DNA of 64,000 nucleotides from Crystallibacter degradans (lineage in GTDB: Bacteria; Actinomycetota; Actinomycetes; Actinomycetales; Micrococcaceae), in contig NZ_JABBCH010000014.1 of assembly GCF_012952295.1 (NCBI RefSeq), positions 47,199-111,198 of the forward strand, written 5' to 3'. Shown piece after piece: positions 8,476 to 17,561 of this stretch (position 1 is the stretch's first letter; every line of letters starts with the position of its first letter). The notes beneath the pieces were generated by a model, which made no database searches, was not told the DNA's origin, and saw only the letters and a list, made by a program, of their open reading frames with translations. The translations under genes and the position numbers were made by a program.

Positions 8476-8529
8476 AACTCCTTAATTAATGAGTTCCTTA
8501 ACTATAAATCCGGCTGGTTGTACGGTCAA
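8476..8529 (-). promoter_or_regulatory. Near-consensus promoter with overlapping palindromic operator (arsR-AHSA1)
   Basis: On the minus strand TTGACC (8529-8524) and TATAGT (8506-8501) are separated by exactly 17 bases, a near-consensus sigma-A promoter. The -10 overlaps the stop codon of the upstream serine hydrolase gene. A 20-bp palindrome with one mismatched pair, arms AACTC and GAGTT around an AT-rich TTAATTAA core, covers 8476-8495, at the expected transcription start and overlapping the ribosome-binding site. Self-repression by the ArsR protein is the natural reading. Confidence 0.65.
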
Positions 8530-10198
8530 GAGGCGGGGAGGGGCGGCGCAGCCGGGAGAGCAGCCAAGCGGTCCTGGGGAGCGGGCAGACTATGGCCACT
8601 GTCAGCGCCGGTACGAGCGTGGCGCCGACGTCGGGAAACTGGTGGATGATGACGGCAAGATAGGTTTCGAACCGGGCAGGCGCGTAAACGAATGCTAACC
8701 AGATGAGGAAGGCATCGAGGGCCATTGCCGCGACAGTCCAGAGGATAATCATCCCTCGGCGCGGGGCCGCGTTGCTGCGAGGACCGGTGCGTTTCTGTGC
8801 CAGGACGCGGAGCGCCAGCGCAAGGCTCGCCACTTCGGCAAACAGCAGGCCCAGGGCGACGGCCCAACCGTACTGCTGTAGCCAGTCCTCCTGCGCGGTC
8901 AGCGGTTGAGGCGGTTGCCCGTGGAGAATCCGCAGGACGTTGCTGTCCAGCGCCTGGAGCCGGGACGGCGCGGACGTATCGTTCCCGTTGATCAGCAGGG
9001 CCAGGCCCAGTCCGGAGGACGGAACCAGAGCCTGATAGGTGTGCGTGTTGCCCCATTCACCTTGGTGCTCCAGCAGTAACGGCAGATCGCCGTCCGCTTG
9101 GGGCAGTGCGTCAGGGCTTGTGGATTCCAACAGGGGGCGGGCAAACCATGCCATGGCGTACCTTTTGGACTCGTCCACGCGGACCCGGGGTGTCAGCAGC
9201 GTCTCTACACTTTCCGGCCGGAGGATACGGCGGTCCAGGTAGACGCCGCCGTCCAGCAAGGCGGTCAGTTCGTGGCCGAGATCCTGAGCCGAGGAGTACA
9301 TGGTGGTGGAGGGCATTCCTGTTGCTGCTGCCGGCACGTCCGTCTGCCGCCACCAGGCGCCGAACCACAGCGAGTACCCCGCGGCCAAGCTGTCCGCTCG
9401 TGCGGCAGCCCGCGTGGTGTGGCTGTTGGCCATGTCCAGCGGCACGAACACATGATCCTGCATATAGTCCCCGAACGGCTGGCCGGAAACCGTCTGCACC
9501 AGGAGGCCGAGGATGTTGTAGTTGGCATTGGAATAGGTGAACCTCTCTCCGGGATCGCTGACCAAGCTGGCATCTGCCAGATCCCGCACGCCTTGTTCCA
9601 GAGCATCAGGATCCTGAGTGTCAGAGGCACCGAAGGCCGAGCCGTCTGCCGTGGACAGTCCGCTGGTCTGGTGGAGCAGATGGCGGACCGTGATTGCGGC
9701 TGCGCGGCTGTCACGCATGCTGAACCATGGCAGGTAGGTCAGCACAGGCTCGTCCAACTCCAACCGGCCGGCTTCCACCTGCTGCATCACGGCGATGGCG
9801 GTCAGGGATTTGCTGGTCGACGCCAGCAGCACCGGCGTCTGTGCGGTCATTGGGCGTCCCGAGTCATCGGCGCTGCCGAACGCCGCCTGGTGTACTGGCC
9901 GGCCGTCTTTGATGATGGCGATGGCGACTGCTGGAATCTCCATGGCGTCAATCTGTTCCTGCAGATAGGCGTCAACTGCCGCAAAGGCTCGGTCGGGCGG
10001 ACCGCGGCCAGGCTCCGGGGCATCAGTTGGTTCCCCGGTCCCGAAGGACGCCGAGCCGGCGGCAGTGACAGCAGGCCAGATTCCGAAGGCCGCGAAGCAG
10101 ATTCCGACGGCGAGGACGCAAACGGCCGCACAGGCGAGGGTGAAGGCGGCCGGAAACTGAAATGGCGTCCGCCCCCTCCGTTCGCGGATGTTGCCCAT
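8498..10198 (-). CDS. Membrane-anchored serine hydrolase (class C beta-lactamase/DD-peptidase family)
   Basis: 566 residues. An N-terminal membrane helix (about residues 17-45) is followed by a beta-lactamase-type domain with the S-x-x-K nucleophile at Ser127-Lys130 (ASTSK) and the Tyr of the YSN motif in RFTYSNANYNILG. The C-terminal 120 residues hold three more hydrophobic segments, so the catalytic domain faces outward from a membrane platform. Relatives hydrolyse peptides or esters of cell-wall or small-molecule substrates; beta-lactam resistance is not implied. A gap of about 140 bp separates it from the M14 peptidase gene upstream. Confidence 0.85.
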   Translation of the reverse strand: MGNIRERRGRTPFQFPAAFTLACAAVCVLAVGICFAAFGIWPAVTAAGSASFGTGEPTDAPEPGRGPPDRAFAAVDAYLQEQIDAMEIPAVAIAIIKDGRPVHQAAFGSADDSGRPMTAQTPVLLASTSKSLTAIAVMQQVEAGRLELDEPVLTYLPWFSMRDSRAAAITVRHLLHQTSGLSTADGSAFGASDTQDPDALEQGVRDLADASLVSDPGERFTYSNANYNILGLLVQTVSGQPFGDYMQDHVFVPLDMANSHTTRAAARADSLAAGYSLWFGAWWRQTDVPAAATGMPSTTMYSSAQDLGHELTALLDGGVYLDRRILRPESVETLLTPRVRVDESKRYAMAWFARPLLESTSPDALPQADGDLPLLLEHQGEWGNTHTYQALVPSSGLGLALLINGNDTSAPSRLQALDSNVLRILHGQPPQPLTAQEDWLQQYGWAVALGLLFAEVASLALALRVLAQKRTGPRSNAAPRRGMIILWTVAAMALDAFLIWLAFVYAPARFETYLAVIIHQFPDVGATLVPALTVAIVCPLPRTAWLLSRLRRPSPPLDRTTSRIYS

Positions 10199-10262
10199 GC
10201 CCGCTCCTGCGGTTTGGAATGCGGTTCATTCACCGTAGAGCCTGGCGCATCAGAGCACAATG

Positions 10263-10302
10263 GACGGCGGACGTCCGGCACCCAAGCCAGCCGTCCGCCG
10301 TC
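10263..10302 (-). terminator. Hairpin terminator after the M14 peptidase gene
   Basis: Arms GACGGCGGACG (10263-10273) and CGTCCGCCGTC (10292-10302) form a perfect 11-bp stem. On the minus strand it is preceded by AACAACGACGGCGG, a motif shared with the hairpins at 14064 and 42391. There is no clear U tract. Confidence 0.6.
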
Positions 10303-10334
10303 GTTGTTAGTGGTCTGGAGCGATGCGAGCGGAC

Positions 10335-11522
10335 CTACCGAACCGGGATGACTCCGGCGTAGTCCGTCTGGTAGCCGTTGACGGGCTGGTGCGGGATGTC
10401 TTCCCAGCGTTCGGCGTCGGCCTGCTGCACTTCGCCGGTGGCCAGGCCCAGCAGCAGTTCTTTCATCGCCAGCACGTTCTGCCGGATGGACTTGCCGCGC
10501 GCCTTCTGGCCGAGGCTGCCGTCGGAGGTATTGCCGGACGTCTCGAAGAACACCACCGGGTTGGAGTGGCCCTCGGGGTTGAGGTTCTGGTAGTTGAGGC
10601 CGAGCATCATGGCCGAAACCACGCCGCCCTTAATGTCGATCTCCAGCCCGTTGCCCACCTGGTAGCGGTCCATGTTGATGGAGCCGTACTTGGCCAGCTG
10701 GTCGTAGACGTAGACGTGCATCTGGCGGGTCAGCACGTCGTACGCGCCGTTCTCGATCCCGGGCAGCGTGGGGCCGCCGGGCGCCAGCGAGATGCCGAGC
10801 GAGAGTGTGACTTCATCGCCGGTTCCCCACTCCTTTTTCAGGCCCTGGTGGTGGATGTCGATCCCGAAGTCCGGCTTGACCGTTGCCCAGTACTCGTAGA
10901 ACGCCAGCGACTCGTCCGCGACAAAACCGTCCGTAGTCCAGTCCCGGTTCAGGTCGATCCGCTGCTGCTTGCCGTCCGAGCCCAGCTCAGGCGCGTCCGT
11001 CTCCTGATCCCAGAGGACCGTGTGACGGATGTTCGCCTCCGACCCGTCCGGGTTGTACATGGGGATGAAGTGGAAGGTGAACTTCTCGCGCAGCAGCGAA
11101 TAGTCTGAGGAGCCGTTGCTGCCAAGGTCCTTGAGCAGCGTCAGGATGGAGTCCGTGCCGTAGGGTTCGTTGCCGTGGATCCGGCCCTGCACCCACACAT
11201 GTTCCTCGCCGCTGCCGACCGTGGCCACGTACAGGTCGCGGCCCTGCTCCGAGGTGCTGACCTGCGTGCCGGCTTCTTCCAGCGTGAAGGCGTCCACATC
11301 GTAGCGGCTGGTCTGCTCGAGCTTCTGCAGCTCGGCCACCACGTCCGAGTACGTGAGGATGCTCGAAATGTTGGTCTGCCCCTCGGGCGAGGGGAAGTTC
11401 GCGTCGGCCGCCGCGGGGGCAAGCGAACCAAAGGGGAGTACGACGGCGATGGCTGCGGCGGCTGCGAGAGTGCGGTACCGCTTGGGCCGGGAGCCGGACT
11501 GGGGCTGGGGGTAGTGCGTCAC
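10335..11522 (-). CDS. Secreted M14 zinc carboxypeptidase
   Basis: 395 residues from GTG, chosen because GGAGG lies seven bases upstream; the longer open frame to 11831 runs through the intergenic hairpin. A basic N terminus (RPKRYRT) and Ala-rich hydrophobic segment ending APAAADA is a cleavable signal. Zinc ligands are visible as the H-x-x-E in RIHGNEPYGTDS and a later His in GIDIHHQG; the catalytic Glu is likely that of VVFFETSGNTSDG. It should trim C-terminal residues from peptides or murein fragments outside the cell. It is probably monocistronic. Confidence 0.88.
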   Translation of the reverse strand: MTHYPQPQSGSRPKRYRTLAAAAAIAVVLPFGSLAPAAADANFPSPEGQTNISSILTYSDVVAELQKLEQTSRYDVDAFTLEEAGTQVSTSEQGRDLYVATVGSGEEHVWVQGRIHGNEPYGTDSILTLLKDLGSNGSSDYSLLREKFTFHFIPMYNPDGSEANIRHTVLWDQETDAPELGSDGKQQRIDLNRDWTTDGFVADESLAFYEYWATVKPDFGIDIHHQGLKKEWGTGDEVTLSLGISLAPGGPTLPGIENGAYDVLTRQMHVYVYDQLAKYGSINMDRYQVGNGLEIDIKGGVVSAMMLGLNYQNLNPEGHSNPVVFFETSGNTSDGSLGQKARGKSIRQNVLAMKELLLGLATGEVQQADAERWEDIPHQPVNGYQTDYAGVIPVR

Positions 11523-11582
11523 TGCATGTCCTCCAAAGGTTAGGCGAATGATCGCGCCGCCGGTTGGGGCCGGGCAGCGCGA

Positions 11583-11610
11583 GGCCATTGGTTGGGAAAA
11601 ACCAATGGCC
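11583..11610. terminator. Perfect 11-bp inverted repeat after the ROK regulator gene
   Basis: Arms GGCCATTGGTT and AACCAATGGCC enclose GGGAAA. It lies about 100 bp past the ROK stop and 60 bp upstream of the M14 start. It can act as a terminator for the regulator; a role as an operator for the peptidase cannot be excluded. Confidence 0.5.
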
Positions 11611-11706
11611 GAATTCGAACCTAATCGACCGCCCGCGGATCTGCCAGAGCCGCGGTCCGTCAGCAGACGTTTTGCACGAAAAAAGCCGTTGCCGCGGGCA
11701 AATGTC

Positions 11707-12924
11707 TTACAAGCCGGCGCCCTGCCCGGCGCCGGCCGGTGTGAGCGCCAGCGCGTTGTCTTCCACGTAAGCCAGGGCGAGCCGGACGGCACCCGTCGCG
11801 ACAATCGCGTCGCCCAGCTCGGAGACGGCAACTCGCGGCGGGGTTCCGGTCAACCTCGGAAGTTCCGCGTTGATGGTCGGCAGCAGGGCGGTGGCCGAGG
11901 CGGAGACGGCCCCGCCGATGACCACCAGTTCCGGGTTCAGGAACGTGCCGAGCAGGGAGATCACGCGCGCCATGCGGCGGCCGATGCGCTCCAGGATCTC
12001 CTGCGCGACGGGGTCATCTTTGGCCGCTGCCTCGAACACAAACCTCGCGGAGACACGCGCGGTGTGCGGGCCCACCAGGTCCCGGATAAGCGTCGGCTTG
12101 CCCTCGGCCAGCGCGGCGGTGCCCCAGTGCCGGGCCAGCCGGGCGATGCCGTCCTGGCTGCCGACGCCGTCGACGAGTTCCAGCGTGCCTACTTCGCCGG
12201 CGCCGCCGTTGCTGCCGTGGAGCAGCCGGCCGGATTCGAGCAGACCCGTGCCAAGCCGCTCGCCGGCCAGCATCACGGCAAGGTCGTCGACTCCGGCGCC
12301 GACGCCGCACCAGTGCTCGCCGAGGGCGGCCAGGTTCGCATCGTTCTCCAGCAGGACCGGCCAGCCGTGCTCTTGCCACAGCTCGGTCTGCAGGCCGATG
12401 TCGAAATGCTCACTCAGCTGCAGGCCCTTGGTGATGTTGCCGTGGCGGTCCACTGCAGTGGACAGCCCGATCCCGACGGCGAGCACGGCCGAATGCGGCA
12501 GGCCCGCCTCCGCCAGGGCCCGATCCGTGGTCCGAGCTATGGTGGTACGCCGCCCGGCTTCATCGGCGGTCTTGCTGAAGCGCTCCGCGGCCCGGCCGAG
12601 TATCTGCCCGGTGAGCCCGGCGACCAGGACGGTGACGGTGGCCAGGCCGACGTCGAGCCCCAGGACGCACCCTGCGGAAGCGTTGAACTCAAAGCGTCGT
12701 GCCGGCCGGCCCTTCTGCGTGCCGGAGCTCCGTTCGCCCTCCAGCTCGCGCACCCAGCCACGACGGATCAGGTCGTCGCAGACCGCGATCACGGTGGCCC
12801 GGGTCAGTCCTGTTGCCTCGATCAAGTCCGTTCCCGTCATGGCTCCGGCGTCGCGCATGACCTCCAGGACGGCCTTCAGGTTGGTCCGCCGCAAGGCCTG
12901 CGGGGTGCTGGCTGTCTTGTCCAC
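11707..12924 (-). CDS. ROK family transcriptional regulator
   Basis: 405 residues. The GTG giving VDKTASTPQALRRTNLK has AGAGG seven bases upstream and is preferred over a TTG 13 codons earlier. Residues 10-75 form a winged helix (AMTGTDLIEATGLTRATVIA). The remainder is a sugar-kinase-like ROK domain with a nucleotide-binding VLGLDVGLATVTVLVAGL and a GGAVSASATALLP motif. The usual ROK Cys-rich zinc motif is not obvious; I see no CxCG cluster, which may mean loss of metal binding. It is divergent from gap, with two palindromes in between, suggesting sugar-responsive control of gap and itself. Confidence 0.85.
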   Translation of the reverse strand: MDKTASTPQALRRTNLKAVLEVMRDAGAMTGTDLIEATGLTRATVIAVCDDLIRRGWVRELEGERSSGTQKGRPARRFEFNASAGCVLGLDVGLATVTVLVAGLTGQILGRAAERFSKTADEAGRRTTIARTTDRALAEAGLPHSAVLAVGIGLSTAVDRHGNITKGLQLSEHFDIGLQTELWQEHGWPVLLENDANLAALGEHWCGVGAGVDDLAVMLAGERLGTGLLESGRLLHGSNGGAGEVGTLELVDGVGSQDGIARLARHWGTAALAEGKPTLIRDLVGPHTARVSARFVFEAAAKDDPVAQEILERIGRRMARVISLLGTFLNPELVVIGGAVSASATALLPTINAELPRLTGTPPRVAVSELGDAIVATGAVRLALAYVEDNALALTPAGAGQGAGL

Positions 12925-12950
12925 GAAAGTTCCTCTTGACGTCGGGCCGG

Positions 12951-14049
<1,099 letters not shown>

Positions 14050-14063
14050 GGTCTTTCCTAAAC

Positions 14064-14112
14064 AACGACGTCGGGTGCCTGGCTCACAAGGAGCCGGGCA
14101 CCCGACGTCGTT
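14064..14112 (+). terminator. Long hairpin terminator after gap
   Basis: Two 22-base arms (14064-14085 and 14091-14112) with one mismatch enclose ACAAG. The left arm begins AACGACGTCGGGTGCC. No T run follows. The opening AACAACGACG is shared with other hairpins in this window. Confidence 0.75.
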
Positions 14113-14217
14113 CGCCCAAATGCACCGCACCTTCGTGTTGCCACAGTAGAATCTTCCGGGGCCCTCAGCGTCCCTGCCGGTCCGCCGGCACGGTTCAAGC
14201 AGAAGGCAGCCACGGAC

Positions 14218-14934
14218 ATGGCCAACAAGATTCCCAACGAGCCGCACAAGGCCGTCCTGAGGACCGCCGTCGGCGCCACGGTTTTGATCGCGATCGGTGC
14301 CTTTGTACTCTCCTTCGCCGCCCTGACCGATCTGGCGCAGCGCTCCGGCATCGAACCGCGCCTGGCCTGGATCTGGCCGATCATCGTGGACGGCATGATC
14401 GTCGCCTCCACAGTGGCCATAGTCGCGCTGAATGGCCACGGCCGCCGCGCCATGATCTACCCCTGGTCACTCCTCTTCTTCGGCGCGATCGTCTCCACCG
14501 CCGCCAACTCCGTACACGCGATCCTCACCGTGGACAAGATGGCCTCGGGCATTCCGCCGATCGTCTCCGCGCTGGTGGCCGCGATGCCGCCGGTGGTGCT
14601 GCTGGCCATCACCCACCTGACCGTGCACATGTACCAGAAGCGCGCCGAAGTCGCCCAGCAGCGGGCCGAGGAAGAGGCGATCGCCGAGGCCGAAGCCGCT
14701 GCCCACGGCTACTACTCCCACGAGTACGACGGCGATTGGTCGGCTGAAGAAATGATGCAGGCTGCCGCTCCTGCCGTTCCTGCCGCTCCTGTTGCCCCGC
14801 CTCGGGTTGCGGCGACCATGCCGCAGCGGACGCCGTCGGCTGGCCCGGTGACCGCCGAAGGCCCGGCACCCCTCTATGACGAGACGGTCAGCGCCCTGGC
14901 TGCCGAAGACCCGGAAGTTCTGGCGCAGCGCTAG
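14218..14934 (+). CDS. DUF2637 (SpdB-like) membrane protein
   Basis: 238 residues. Four membrane helices fill residues 14-145 (starting AVLRTAVGATVLIAIGAFVL), with the family-typical WIWPIIVDGMIVASTVA and HAILTVDKMASG. A cytosolic C terminus starts with a charged helix (QKRAEVAQQRAEEEAIAEAE) and ends in an Ala/Pro-rich low-complexity stretch. DUF2637 covers SpdB-like proteins of actinobacterial plasmids and chromosomal relatives; the function is unknown. A TAGAAT box at 14147-14152 suggests a leader of about 60 nt. Confidence 0.8.
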   Translation: MANKIPNEPHKAVLRTAVGATVLIAIGAFVLSFAALTDLAQRSGIEPRLAWIWPIIVDGMIVASTVAIVALNGHGRRAMIYPWSLLFFGAIVSTAANSVHAILTVDKMASGIPPIVSALVAAMPPVVLLAITHLTVHMYQKRAEVAQQRAEEEAIAEAEAAAHGYYSHEYDGDWSAEEMMQAAAPAVPAAPVAPPRVAATMPQRTPSAGPVTAEGPAPLYDETVSALAAEDPEVLAQR

Positions 14935-15004
14935 CAGTTGAAGCAGCGGGCATGCGCCCCGTAGCGTACTGGGGAGGCACATCCACTCGCGAAGGGCATT
15001 GTCA

Positions 15005-16963
15005 GTGGCGAAGAAGAACAAGAACCGCTCGGCCAAGAAAACCACCCGGCGTCCCAAGTCCGGGCACTCTCCGGCGTCGTCGGGTTCCCCTGCCGTCTCG
15101 CTGAGCCGTTACAGGGCCGAACGGGAACTGTCCCCACTGGTTCCCGGTTTCGTCGACTGGTTTGGCGGTTCCTTCGGTCCGGCGGAAGAGGCACTGGTCT
15201 GTATCGACGTCATTACGTCAGCGGTGGGGGCCTATTTCGAGGTTACAGGCGTCGCTTCTGCCACTGCTTTCGAGCCCGAGGCCATTGGCACGCTCTTGGA
15301 AATTGTGGAGGAAGCGGAGCCAAGCCGTGCGTTGATGATTACCACTGTTCTACACATGTTCATCGATTTCCTGCGCGAATCGGGCAACTGGAGCGGAACC
15401 GAGGCGGACTACGAAGCCGTGCATGCCTTGGTGCGAGAAGACGCGAACACCCCGCCGGAGCAGCCGGTGATAACCGTGCCCGAGTTGTCGGAGGAGGAAG
15501 CCGCAAACGCTCTGGAGTCGCTGCCCTTGATCCAGCGTGCCCGTGCCTTGGTGGAGTGGCTTGGCGAGGGGAAACCTGTCACGGCTACGGGGGTGCTGCG
15601 GCTGAAGGACATTGAGGCGGCTGCCGCCTGCGTGGGGGTATCTGCCCGCGGCGCCAGGAAACAGTCGTCTGTTGCTGAAGACGTCATTCCAGGTCTGGCT
15701 GATGTCGCCGTAGAACAGCCCTCCTCCGCGACAATGATCGTGCAATCGATGCATGAGATCCGATTGCTGAGCCGGATCTGGAAGACGCTCATTGACACCG
15801 AGGTGATTGAGGTCCTGTCCACAAAAGCCGTGCCGCACAAGGATCCGAATGCCTTCCTGGGCGGCAGCCCATCGGAAATGGCAGATGATTACCGCTTCTT
15901 TATCGGCGAGTTCCTGCGCAACGCTGTCCTGGAATCGGAAGGTTTCGGGCCTTGGGAAGAGTCGTCAGCCATCCTCCAGGTAGCAGCATTGGCCGCCGCG
16001 ACCACGGATGATCCGCCAGAGGTCGACCGGCTCCTGGCGGCGGAGGACTATGCGCCGGAAGACGAAAAGGCCATGGCCGGCCACGTTACACGGATGTCCT
16101 TGACCCGGCTAAAGGCGCTGGCCGAGCTCGGGCTCCTCGAGATCGACACCCACATTCGGGTTCCGGCACCGCTGATCCAGTGCGTCGCGGAGGCCTTTGA
16201 GGACGAGTTCGACCTGGACGTTGTCTATCCGGAAGATCACCCCGATATGGTGGCTGCGCGAGCGGCCTGGGCCGCCGACCAAGCCGCGGAGCGCGAGCAG
16301 GGAGCGGTGAAGCGAAAACCAGCTCCCGCCAGCCGTCCAGCCAGCCAGAATAAAACCTCCACCGAAACGCGGAAGGAGGCGCCGCCGTCGTCCGTTTATC
16401 AGCTGAAGATCATGCTCAGGAACTCCAAGCCGCCAATCTGGCGCCGACTCCTGGTCCCGTCCTCCGTCCGGCTGGACGAACTGCACAACACCATCCAGGC
16501 GTCGTTCGAATGGATGGACTACCACTTGCACAACTTCCGTGAGGGCGACTGGCCGGGAACGCTCTACGGACCGGTGGATCCGGAGCCCTTCGGCGACTCG
16601 GAAATCGACGAGCGGACCGTTTCGCTGCATGAAATCCTTGAGGCCGAGGGGGACAAGTTCGTCTACACGTATGACTTCGGCGACGACTGGGAGCACGTCA
16701 TCACGCTGGAAAAGGTACTGGACCCGTCCGAAGGCGACCAACTCCCGCGCTGTACCGGCGGCCGCGGGCAGGCGCCGCGCGAGGACAGCGGGGGAGTTTG
16801 GGGCTGGATGGCCATGATGGAGGCTGCCAACGACGCGCAGCACCCGGAGCACGCGGAGGTGTGCGAGTGGTTGGGGCTACAGCGCGGCGAAATCATCGAC
16901 CCGAAGGAATTCGACGTCGACGAGGTCAACGAGTCCCTCGAAGCGCTGCTGCTGACCAAATAA
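15005..16963 (+). CDS. Large protein with C-terminal plasmid pRiA4b ORF-3 domain
   Basis: 652 residues from GTG; a TTG two codons earlier is only three bases from the GAAGG ribosome-binding site and therefore less likely. The N terminus is Lys/Arg-rich. Residues 40-460 are mainly helical and acidic with no domain I recognise. The C-terminal 180 residues are a pRiA4b ORF-3-like domain: VYQLKIMLRNSKPPIWRRLL, then YTYDFGDDWEHVITLEKV and the zinc-like LPRCTGGRGQAPREDSGG. Proteins of this family occur on plasmids and chromosomes without known function. A degraded copy of its last codons lies 390 bp downstream. Confidence 0.8.
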   Translation: MAKKNKNRSAKKTTRRPKSGHSPASSGSPAVSLSRYRAERELSPLVPGFVDWFGGSFGPAEEALVCIDVITSAVGAYFEVTGVASATAFEPEAIGTLLEIVEEAEPSRALMITTVLHMFIDFLRESGNWSGTEADYEAVHALVREDANTPPEQPVITVPELSEEEAANALESLPLIQRARALVEWLGEGKPVTATGVLRLKDIEAAAACVGVSARGARKQSSVAEDVIPGLADVAVEQPSSATMIVQSMHEIRLLSRIWKTLIDTEVIEVLSTKAVPHKDPNAFLGGSPSEMADDYRFFIGEFLRNAVLESEGFGPWEESSAILQVAALAAATTDDPPEVDRLLAAEDYAPEDEKAMAGHVTRMSLTRLKALAELGLLEIDTHIRVPAPLIQCVAEAFEDEFDLDVVYPEDHPDMVAARAAWAADQAAEREQGAVKRKPAPASRPASQNKTSTETRKEAPPSSVYQLKIMLRNSKPPIWRRLLVPSSVRLDELHNTIQASFEWMDYHLHNFREGDWPGTLYGPVDPEPFGDSEIDERTVSLHEILEAEGDKFVYTYDFGDDWEHVITLEKVLDPSEGDQLPRCTGGRGQAPREDSGGVWGWMAMMEAANDAQHPEHAEVCEWLGLQRGEIIDPKEFDVDEVNESLEALLLTK

Positions 16964-17335
16964 TGACCCCGGGCCGCGGCAGACCGGTAGGTGGCCGTTC
17001 GGGCAGTTGCATCATTCGCGCTCGATTGCCCGCCGGAGTTGAGGATGGTCCGTGGGTCATGGAGCATGGCCGTCTTCGCGGCGACGGTGCACGGCCAAGA
17101 ATTGCGGACCCAACTCGATGTAGTCAGACTCGTCAAGAACAGCGGTAATAGCCGGCAGATTCACCTCGAAAAGTGACAGAAGCGCGGAGTTGGTGATGTT
17201 GCCGGTGGCGACAGCCGCGGGGAGCCCCGCAAGAGGTGGCCGTCGCGGAAGTTGCGATCTTTGGTGAGTACGATGCGTCCTTCCTCATCGGCTAGCTTGA
17301 CGTCGACGAGGCCAACGAGTCCTTGGAAGCGCTGC
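16913..17335. repeat. 37-bp direct repeat flanking a pseudogene scar
   Basis: 16913-16949 (3' end of the pRiA4b ORF-3 gene) and 17299-17335 match at 34 of 37 bases; both begin GACGTCGACGAG. They are 386 bp apart and bracket the DUF5615 remnant. The second copy keeps the reading frame of the first. This looks like a duplication or recombination scar. Confidence 0.65.
17057..17310 (-). pseudogene. DUF5615-type (PIN-like) toxin remnant, frameshifted and truncated
   Basis: On the minus strand one frame reads LVDVKLADEEGRIVLTKDRN then FRDGHLLRGSP, and the next frame continues VATGNITNSALLSLFEVNLP, AITAVLDESDYIELGPQFLA, VHRRREDGHAP and stop. Together they match the C-terminal two thirds of the Mut7-C/DUF5615 PIN-like family, often a toxin component. 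A frame change near 17225 and loss of the N terminus show it is dead. No intact antitoxin is adjacent. The region 16964-17561 holds no complete gene. Confidence 0.7.
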
Positions 17336-17376
17336 GACACCTGGCTGAGGCGGGGTACATGTTCCGCGGGCTATGA
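17299..17376 (+). pseudogene. Remnant of a pRiA4b ORF-3 family C terminus
   Basis: Reads DVDEANESLEALRHLAEAGY, then MFRGL and stop. The first twelve residues repeat the end of the complete gene upstream (DVDEVNESLEAL). It overlaps the DUF5615 remnant on the other strand at its left end. Between 17377 and the permease start I see no further supported gene. Confidence 0.55.
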
Positions 17377-17561
17377 ACGCTGGATGGGTCAGGCTCTACA
17401 GCAAATCAGAGTGCGGGACGTCGTCGATGTCGTAATTCTTCGCCCTAAGTCTTGCAATGTGAGTCAGAACCCATAATATGGGATGATTGCTGTGCTTCCC
17501 GTCACAGCTAAACTCGTACGCAGCCTCCAGTGCTGAAGGCTCGACTGAATGGATTCTTCCC

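Noticed and set aside
8498..10198. Beta-lactamase resistance gene
   Set aside because: The S-x-x-K and Y-S-N motifs fit the wider serine hydrolase family and the membrane helices are unlike secreted resistance enzymes.
14218..16963. DUF2637 plus pRiA4b ORF-3 as an integrated plasmid or ICE
   Set aside because: No integrase, relaxase, replication gene or attachment repeat is near; both families also occur as ordinary chromosomal genes.
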